A stretch of 8,927 nucleotides of DNA from Clostridia bacterium (GTDB taxonomy: Bacteria; Bacillota; Clostridia; HGM11514): contig CAAENE010000076.1 of NCBI GenBank assembly GCA_900757255.1, positions 1 to 8,927 of the forward strand, in the 5' to 3' direction. The position numbers were made by a program, and so were the translations under genes. Under the pieces are notes generated by a model. It had not been told where the DNA came from. It saw only the letters and a program-made list of their open reading frames with translations, and searched no databases. Positions 1 through 4,818 of this stretch are shown piece after piece (the stretch's first letter is position 1; the number at the start of each line of letters is the position of its first letter).

Positions 1-12
1 GAATATAGAACA

Positions 13-41
13 AGAGCCGGGACGATAAACGTCCCGGCTCT
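13..41 (-). terminator. Intrinsic terminator after the UroD-family gene, possibly bidirectional
   Basis: An 11-bp perfect stem (13-23 pairing with 31-41, core GAGCCGGGAC/GTCCCGGCTC) closes a 7-nt loop. It lies 19 nt past the stop codon of the minus-strand gene. On the minus strand the stem is followed by TGTTCTATATTC, and on the plus strand by CTTTATCATT. Both are only moderately T-rich, so the hairpin could also end a gene entering from the left of the window. Confidence 0.85.
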
Positions 42-60
42 CTTTATCATTCGGTTTTGA

Positions 61-1071
61 TTATTTTTGATAATATTCGTTAACGGCTGCAAAGTAAGCA
101 TCGATATTTTCCCATTTAGACAGCGGTGGGATATCGCATCCGGAGGAAATGATAAAATTGGGATATTTGCAGCATTGTTCCATGACCGACAGGGTTGCCT
201 TGCGGATAGATTCCGGAGTACCGTTTTTGAACTCCCGCGCCGGATCGATATTGCCCATTGCAATAGTTCCGGACGGAATCAGCGGCATCATTTTGGCCAT
301 GTCGATTGCATTTCCGAAATGATAGGCAGCAGCGCCTGTTGACAGGATAGAATCGATTGTCTGGATCGTGGTATCTCCGCAGTTGTGATAAATGACAATA
401 AAATCATCCTGCTGTACTGCGTCAATGATTCGTTTTACATAGGGGGCTGAAAATTCCTCCGCAAGAGAAGGGGAAAGCAGTCCTGCCAAGGGTTCTGCCA
501 TTACGATACCGTTTGCTCCGGCCGCTTTATATGCCTTGCAGTATGCAATCAAAAAATCGCTTGCCTTGCCAAGCAGAGTATGCACCATATCAGGCTCTTC
601 ATAGCAATAAATCATGGCTTCTGACACGTCCATCAGCCGCCCGGCCAGAGAAAAGGGGCCGATAACGCCTGCGAATACCGGACGGTCTTCAATCAGTTTA
701 ACTGCCTTTTCAATCGCTTCAATATAAATTCCGGTTCTGCCTGCACCGATTTGCGGCACCTTCAGAGCTTCTGCTTCTTCTTCGGTTGAAACGATACTTC
801 CCACTACAGTCGGTACTTCATCATCGGTGAATCGGATTTCAGAGCCAAAGCATTCCGCCTCTACCGACAGGTCCATCAGGCTGACCGACGCCAATGAGTC
901 CACCCGGTCGGCTATCATTTTCATTCCCTTTGCCTGCATATCGCTGCTGGAAATCAAATCCTTTACTGTGATATTCATCAACTGGATTGCCGGAAAAGAC
1001 AGGACGGGCATTGTTTTTTTGACCGGTGCATTTAAAAGTTCTTCCAGCCAGGCAACCATATTTCGTTTCAT
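61..1071 (-). CDS. Uroporphyrinogen decarboxylase (URO-D)/MtaA-family protein, probable corrinoid-linked methyltransferase
   Basis: This 336-aa protein has the size and fold signatures of the URO-D superfamily, which includes heme-pathway HemE and methyl-cobamide:thiol methyltransferases such as MtaA, MtbA and CmuA. It shows a GPF motif (138-140), an AEP segment (192-194), and the pair His229-x-Cys231 (in YHNCGD) with Cys312 (in SSGCD). The His-x-Cys...Cys set matches the zinc ligands that activate the thiol acceptor in MtaA-type enzymes and is not a feature of HemE. I therefore infer methyl transfer between a corrinoid and a thiol or related acceptor, not porphyrin decarboxylation. The substrate is unknown. 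The start is supported by AAAGGAG at 1081-1087 with 9 nt to the ATG. The gene stands alone: a terminator follows it, and no corrinoid protein or partner methyltransferase is visible in the window. Cytoplasmic; no signal peptide. Confidence 0.85.
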   Translation of the reverse strand: MKRNMVAWLEELLNAPVKKTMPVLSFPAIQLMNITVKDLISSSDMQAKGMKMIADRVDSLASVSLMDLSVEAECFGSEIRFTDDEVPTVVGSIVSTEEEAEALKVPQIGAGRTGIYIEAIEKAVKLIEDRPVFAGVIGPFSLAGRLMDVSEAMIYCYEEPDMVHTLLGKASDFLIAYCKAYKAAGANGIVMAEPLAGLLSPSLAEEFSAPYVKRIIDAVQQDDFIVIYHNCGDTTIQTIDSILSTGAAAYHFGNAIDMAKMMPLIPSGTIAMGNIDPAREFKNGTPESIRKATLSVMEQCCKYPNFIISSGCDIPPLSKWENIDAYFAAVNEYYQK

Positions 1072-1137
1072 TTTATTCCACTCCTTTGTTCGATGTTATG
1101 GGCTAAGTATATCCCAAACAAATTTTGGAGTATAGAA

Positions 1138-1168
1138 AAAAAGATTGCAATTTTAGAAAAATCTTTTT
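1138..1168. repeat. AT-rich inverted repeat upstream of the UroD-family gene
   Basis: A 9-bp exact inverted repeat (AAAAAGATT at 1138-1146, AATCTTTTT at 1160-1168) with a 13-nt spacer lies about 65 nt upstream of the minus-strand start codon. It could be an operator, but the DNA here is so AT-rich that chance is plausible. Two TATACT-like -10 boxes face the gene (1129-1134 and 1106-1111), but neither has a good -35 at the right distance, so I do not assign a promoter. Confidence 0.25.
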
Positions 1169-1295
1169 CTGTTTTAAAATAAAATTCCATTCCTTTGCGT
1201 AACTGATATCAAATCGGTACTTTTTGAGTGTAGGGAAGCATTGCGAGCTGTTGTAAAAATATTTATCACAGAATAATATCTATTACGAAAAAGGA

Positions 1296-1326
1296 GCGGC
1301 AGTCCAAAAAGCGAAGCCGTTTTTTT
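1296..1326 (+). terminator. Weak hairpin followed by seven T residues
   Basis: GCGGC (1296-1300) can pair with GCCGT (1316-1320, one G-U pair) around a 15-nt loop, and T residues run from 1320 to 1326. The T tract gives a terminator-like plus-strand signal, but the stem is short and no plus-strand gene precedes it. The left arm and its flank (GCGGCAGTCC, 1296-1305) can also pair with GGACTTGCCGC (1351-1361) of the neighbouring tRNA terminator, with one bulged base. The two structures therefore overlap as alternatives. Confidence 0.3.
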
Positions 1327-1331
1327 ATATG

Positions 1332-1361
1332 AAAAAGCGGCAAGCGAAAAGGACTTGCCGC
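1332..1361 (-). terminator. Intrinsic terminator of tRNA-Arg(CCU)
   Basis: Read on the minus strand, GCGGCAAG (1361-1354) pairs perfectly over 8 bp with CTTGCCGC (1344-1337) around a 9-nt loop, and TTTTT (1336-1332) follows directly. It begins 4 nt past the encoded CCA end of the tRNA, which is a normal place for the 3' terminator of a single tRNA transcript. Confidence 0.85.
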
Positions 1362-1365
1362 AACG

Positions 1366-1440
1366 TGGCACCCCCGACCAGAATCGAACTGATAACTAAC
1401 CCTTAGGAGGGGTTTGTTATATCCATTTAACTACGGGGGC
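1366..1440 (-). tRNA. tRNA-Arg with anticodon CCU (decodes AGG)
   Basis: The minus strand folds into a complete 75-nt cloverleaf. The acceptor stem is GCCCCCG with CGGGGGT, whose first pair is G-U. The D arm is GTTA/TAAC with an 8-nt loop containing GG. The anticodon stem is AACCC/GGGTT around loop CTCCTAA, followed by a 4-nt variable loop. The T arm is ATCAG/CTGGT with loop TTCGATT. The discriminator is G and CCA is encoded (1368-1366). U33 is present and the anticodon CCU occupies 1407-1405, giving arginine for AGG codons. It has its own promoter and terminator, so it appears to be transcribed alone. Confidence 0.95.
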
Positions 1441-1551
1441 TTATGATTATTGGTTGTTACTATGGCGCCGTCTTTAAGACGCGTGTTCTAATTTCGCTGT
1501 AAGTTTGTTATAAACCGGGTTGGTTAAAACGTAGAGATTGAAACCGGCACA
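1441..1551 (-). other. Long 5' leader of the tRNA-Arg transcript
   Basis: From the expected start site near 1551 to the mature tRNA 5' end at 1440 there are about 110 nt, which RNase P would have to remove. The leader holds a short palindrome (GTCTTTAAGAC, 1470-1480) and an 11-mer TTTGTTATAAA (1504-1514) that recurs at 1609-1619. I see no second tRNA, no open frame with a ribosome binding site, and no recognised riboswitch in it. Confidence 0.4.
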
Positions 1552-1557
1552 TTATCC

Positions 1558-1586
1558 AGTATAGCCGAAAATTTGCTTTTTGTCAA
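1558..1586 (-). promoter_or_regulatory. Near-perfect sigma-A promoter for tRNA-Arg
   Basis: On the minus strand TTGACA (1586-1581) is followed by a 17-nt spacer and TATACT (1563-1558). The -35 box and the spacing are exact consensus and the -10 box differs by one base. This strength suits a stable RNA gene. It faces away from the promoter of the SLH-GH16 gene, whose -35 lies 60 bp away. Confidence 0.9.
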
Positions 1587-1609
1587 TCCTTTTCACAGAT
1601 ATGATAATT

Positions 1610-1640
1610 TTGTTATAAAATAATGAGAAAAATATAACAA
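1610..1640. promoter_or_regulatory. Inverted repeat between divergent promoters, candidate operator
   Basis: TTGTTATA (1610-1617) and TATAACAA (1633-1640) form an exact 8-bp inverted repeat with a 15-bp spacer and arm centres 23 bp apart. It lies between the two divergent promoters, just upstream of the -35 box of the SLH-GH16 gene. The position and roughly two-turn spacing would suit a dimeric regulator, but the sequence is AT-rich and the idea rests on position and symmetry only. Confidence 0.3.
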
Positions 1641-1645
1641 TGATG

Positions 1646-1675
1646 TTGAAAACTATGGTATACTTACTATATAAT
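1646..1675 (+). promoter_or_regulatory. Sigma-A promoter of the SLH-GH16 surface protein gene
   Basis: TTGAAA (1646-1651), an 18-nt spacer and a perfect TATAAT (1670-1675) lie 34 nt before the start codon. The expected start near 1682 gives a short leader of about 28 nt, which holds AGAGGAG (1695-1701) at 8 nt from the ATG. The leader is too short for a riboswitch, so any regulation probably acts on initiation. Confidence 0.75.
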
Positions 1676-1709
1676 GTAAGGGAAATTTTAAAAAAGAGGA
1701 GAATCTGAA

Positions 1710-4586
1710 ATGAAGCAAAAAAGAGTTATGGCACTTATTCTTGCAGTTTTGATGGTTTTTTCCAGCAGCATCTGTCTCTATGCAGACGGCGGGACAAAGG
1801 CTGAAAGTCCGCTGATTATCGGCGTTGGAGAAACCGGATATTTTGAAGCCGGCCCATGGCCAAATTCGCAGGCGAAAGGGTATGGAGACAAAGTAAGCCG
1901 GCTGACAGCGGTAAAGGACGCTTGCGCTGCGTTCCATCCCAATATCGTAAGCCCTGCCGAAGTGAAGATTTCAGCATTTATAAACAATGAAGATGAATTT
2001 AACAGGACGCCTGATAAACAGGCGAAATTTGAAGTTTACCACAATGGAAAAGTGGATACTGTTACCATAGATAACAGCAAAGAAAACGGCTGGGTCGAGC
2101 TGGGTACATATAAGTTTGCCGGAACCGGGGATGAATATGTCCGTGTATCCAAGGCGACGCCGGAAATGGATACCTTTGTGCGGATTAATTGTGTAAAATT
2201 TGAGGCGGACAGCCTGACGGTCGGCGATACTAAGGCAAAACAGCCTTCCACCATTGATTTTGCCATGACCGGCACCGGCGATGGTGTTCTGGATGAAGAC
2301 AAAATTTATGATTACGATTATAACTATGCCGTCTATAATCCGGGTGAAAACGAAATTGTTACCTCGGATGACGAGGGGTATCAGGAATTATACGGCGAAT
2401 TTTTAAGTTCCAATCTGGCTGGATACCAGGGAGCAAAGTCGCGGTATTCCTTTACACCGGAAGCTGTAGCGCGCTGGAACGCACCCAAGTTCAGCGGTCT
2501 TGCAAGGGTTTCTATCTTTAAACTGCAGCATGTAAATTCTGATACCAAAGCAAAAATCACCATTGCCCACAATGGTGAAAAAGAGACAATTTACATCGAC
2601 TTTACCAAAGGTTCATCCGGCTGGGTGGATATGGGGACATATCAGTTCAGCGGCGAGGGTGAGGAATATGTTGAGATGACAAATTCCGAAACATTGGGTA
2701 CCCTGCGCTGCAATGCTGTCCGGTTTGAAACCAATGTTTCCCCGGTACAGGCGGAAGGTGAAGTGAGTTATGTCGAGGCTGACCCGCAAAAACTGAATGC
2801 GGTGATCCTGCAGGCATCTAAACAGCAAAGCAAACCGGAAGTGCCTCTCTCTGCTGAAATTGCACTCAAGGTTTCCAAAGACCGCTCGGTCTTCATGATT
2901 CCCTATGAGAGCATTGAATATGCCAGAGAAATTCTGCCCGAAGGCGTGATTACCCTGAAAAACGAGCATCTGGAAGCCGCCGTTCCGGTCAAGGCTATGG
3001 AAACCGGCGGTGAAGCACTGGCTGTAACGCTGGGGCTTGCCGGACGGGAGCTTTCCGCCGCGCTGCCTGGGCGTGTATCCGAACCATATGTATTCCATGC
3101 GGTTACAGCTGTACAGGAAACGCCGCTTACCTTCAAAGAACCGGTTAAACTGAAAATTCTGAACACTGATTCAACAGATTATGAAAACAGCGCCATGGTG
3201 CAGTACCACCCTGAAAGCGGGGAAACCTCTTATGTTCCGGCCTTTCTCTATGGTACCGGCGGAATTGGGAGTGAAATATATGCAGAAGGAAAAATAAACG
3301 GCTCTGCGGTTGTCAGCGTTGTAAACAACCAAAAGGAATTTGGCGACACCGCCGGACATTGGGCGAACAGTGAAATTGCAGCAGCTGCGGGTAAGGGGTT
3401 GATCAAGGGCCGCGACGAATCGAATTTCGTACCCGACGCTTCTATCACACGTGCTGAATTTACTGCTCTGCTGGTTCGTGCAATCGGCGCGCCGGAAGGA
3501 GACAGCCAGCCGTTTTTGGATGTTGCTGAATCCATGTGGTACACTGATACGGTGAAAGCCGCGGTGCAGGCAGGCTTGTTCCAAAATCTGCCCTATCAGG
3601 ACGCCTTTGAGCCGGATCGGGCAATTACCCGGCAGGAAATGGCGGTTATGATCTATAATGCGCTCTCCTATGAAGAAAAACTGAAAAATACTCAAATTGA
3701 AGACAATTATTATTTAAATCAATTTACAGACGGACAGGATATCGCTGACTGGGCCAGAACCGGAGCGGCAAAATGCGTTGAAAACGAAATCATCAACGGC
3801 ATGGAAACAGAGGACGGTATATCCTTTGCGCCAAATGACCTGACCAACCGTGCCCAGGCAGCCGCTATGCTGGCACGCTATATTGATGTTGAACCCTATA
3901 TCGGGCCTCTTGCTGAGGGCGAATGGGATTTGGTATTCCATGACGAATTTGACGGGACCGAGCTGAACACTGATGTATGGCAGAGTGAATCAGGATATCC
4001 CTCCCATATCTTATCCAGCCGCTGGCCGGAAAATATCAAGGTTGAAGACGGTATGGTGAAATTAATTACCAAAAAGGAAAGCCGCGGCGGGGCCGAGTGG
4101 ACCACCGGTAATATCCGGACAAAAGAATTTACGCCCACTTACGGTTATTTTGAGGCGAAATACCGGTATCCAAAATCAGATTCCGCCCATTATAATATTT
4201 CCTTCTGGCTTGCAAAGAGTGAAGGAAATACGGAAGCGGCTTATCAGGAAATTGATATCAACGAGGGAAGAATGCCCGATATGCTGCAGCTGGGTATCCA
4301 TGGATCCAGGGATGGAAAACGCTGGGGTTCTTATACAAGACCGCTATCCTGTGAGGATTTACGTGAAGGGTTCCATACCTATTCTCTGGAATGGACAGAA
4401 AGTGAGCTTATCTGGTACTTTGACGGGCGTGAGGTACGCCGCGAAACGCACACTCATGCAAATAGCCCGTCTTATGTATATTTGAGCACCGCTATTATGA
4501 ACGGCGCTGATTTCGATATTTTAAACAGGGATGCCGATGGAACGAGCATGGATGTAGAATATGTTCGGGTCTATCAAAGAAAATAA
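1710..4586 (+). CDS. Secreted SLH-anchored GH16 glycoside hydrolase with two golvesin-like domains
   Basis: A 958-aa exported, cell-surface protein. Domains in order: signal peptide with hydrophobic core 6-20 and likely cleavage after Ala25 (CLYA/DG); two related beta-sandwich domains, about 38-166 and 216-340, each ending GWV-[ED]-[LM]-GTY-[KQ]-F...EYV...VKFE or VRFE, which resemble the golvesin/xanthan-lyase CBD-like family; an unassigned beta-rich segment, about 350-540; three SLH domains, about 544-592, 602-652 and 672-725, with ITRAE, ITRQE and LTNRAQ motifs; and a C-terminal GH16 domain, about 737-956. GH16 enzymes cleave beta-1,3/1,4-glucans or galactans with retention. The active site EIDINE (nucleophile Glu847, Asp849, acid/base Glu852) is intact and of the ExDxxE type seen in laminarinases. 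SLH domains bind pyruvylated cell-wall polymer, so the enzyme is probably held on the cell surface. The substrate is inferred as beta-glucan but could be another glycan. It is monocistronic, with its own promoter and terminator. Confidence 0.9.
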   Translation: MKQKRVMALILAVLMVFSSSICLYADGGTKAESPLIIGVGETGYFEAGPWPNSQAKGYGDKVSRLTAVKDACAAFHPNIVSPAEVKISAFINNEDEFNRTPDKQAKFEVYHNGKVDTVTIDNSKENGWVELGTYKFAGTGDEYVRVSKATPEMDTFVRINCVKFEADSLTVGDTKAKQPSTIDFAMTGTGDGVLDEDKIYDYDYNYAVYNPGENEIVTSDDEGYQELYGEFLSSNLAGYQGAKSRYSFTPEAVARWNAPKFSGLARVSIFKLQHVNSDTKAKITIAHNGEKETIYIDFTKGSSGWVDMGTYQFSGEGEEYVEMTNSETLGTLRCNAVRFETNVSPVQAEGEVSYVEADPQKLNAVILQASKQQSKPEVPLSAEIALKVSKDRSVFMIPYESIEYAREILPEGVITLKNEHLEAAVPVKAMETGGEALAVTLGLAGRELSAALPGRVSEPYVFHAVTAVQETPLTFKEPVKLKILNTDSTDYENSAMVQYHPESGETSYVPAFLYGTGGIGSEIYAEGKINGSAVVSVVNNQKEFGDTAGHWANSEIAAAAGKGLIKGRDESNFVPDASITRAEFTALLVRAIGAPEGDSQPFLDVAESMWYTDTVKAAVQAGLFQNLPYQDAFEPDRAITRQEMAVMIYNALSYEEKLKNTQIEDNYYLNQFTDGQDIADWARTGAAKCVENEIINGMETEDGISFAPNDLTNRAQAAAMLARYIDVEPYIGPLAEGEWDLVFHDEFDGTELNTDVWQSESGYPSHILSSRWPENIKVEDGMVKLITKKESRGGAEWTTGNIRTKEFTPTYGYFEAKYRYPKSDSAHYNISFWLAKSEGNTEAAYQEIDINEGRMPDMLQLGIHGSRDGKRWGSYTRPLSCEDLREGFHTYSLEWTESELIWYFDGREVRRETHTHANSPSYVYLSTAIMNGADFDILNRDADGTSMDVEYVRVYQRK

Positions 4587-4620
4587 ATCTGCGGATTCCT
4601 TCTTTTTCCTATACATTTTT

Positions 4621-4654
4621 GAAAAGCAGGACGGCTCAGGCTGTCCTGCTTTTC
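4621..4654 (+). terminator. Intrinsic terminator of the SLH-GH16 gene
   Basis: GAAAAGCAGGAC (4621-4632) pairs perfectly over 12 bp with GTCCTGCTTTTC (4643-4654), and two further pairs are possible inside the 10-nt loop. It lies 34 nt past the stop codon. The U-rich segment is the 3' arm itself (CTTTTCTGTG). It separates this gene from the priA operon promoter that follows. Confidence 0.85.
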
Positions 4655-4666
4655 TGTGTGCGGGGA

Positions 4667-4695
4667 TTGCAAATGCCGCGCATTTTTGCTATAAT
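4667..4695 (+). promoter_or_regulatory. Extended -10 sigma-A promoter of the priA-def-fmt operon
   Basis: TTGCAA (4667-4672), a 17-nt spacer and a perfect TATAAT (4690-4695) are preceded by TG at 4687-4688, which makes an extended -10. The start would be near 4702, leaving a leader of about 117 nt before priA. The leader contains an 8-nt direct repeat TCAGGCTG (4779-4786 and 4791-4798). I see no T-box, riboswitch or attenuator hairpin in it. Confidence 0.8.
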
Positions 4696-4818
4696 GATGG
4701 TTACCAATCTCTGATAAAAGACATTGTTCGACTGACAGGGTTTTTGCGCCTGGAAAGCGGTGCAATTAATGATATAAATCAGGCTGTTCGTCAGGCTGCG
4801 GAAACAGGGGAGAGTGGT

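Noticed and set aside
1106..1134. Promoter for the UroD-family gene at either of two TATACT boxes on the minus strand
   Set aside because: Neither box has a recognisable -35 hexamer at 16-18 nt. The TTGCAA at 1145-1150 is only 10 nt from the nearer box.
1174..1371. A 65-codon minus-strand open frame between the UroD gene and tRNA-Arg
   Set aside because: It begins inside the tRNA 3' end, runs through the tRNA terminator hairpin, has no ribosome binding site and no recognisable protein features.
1366..1440. tRNA-Arg as an attachment site of an integrated element
   Set aside because: No second copy of the tRNA 3' end and no integrase gene is present in the window.
1495..1550. Degenerate second tRNA in the tRNA-Arg leader
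   Set aside because: A T-loop-like word is present, but no acceptor, D or anticodon arms can be assembled in the right order.
2613..3695. Long antisense open frames within the SLH-GH16 gene
   Set aside because: They are shadows of a clearly coding plus-strand frame, with no ribosome sites or family motifs.
4561..4818. Extension of priA upstream to ATG 4561
   Set aside because: It would overlap the end of the GH16 gene, cross its terminator and include the priA promoter. PriA homologues start near MKVAKIAL.
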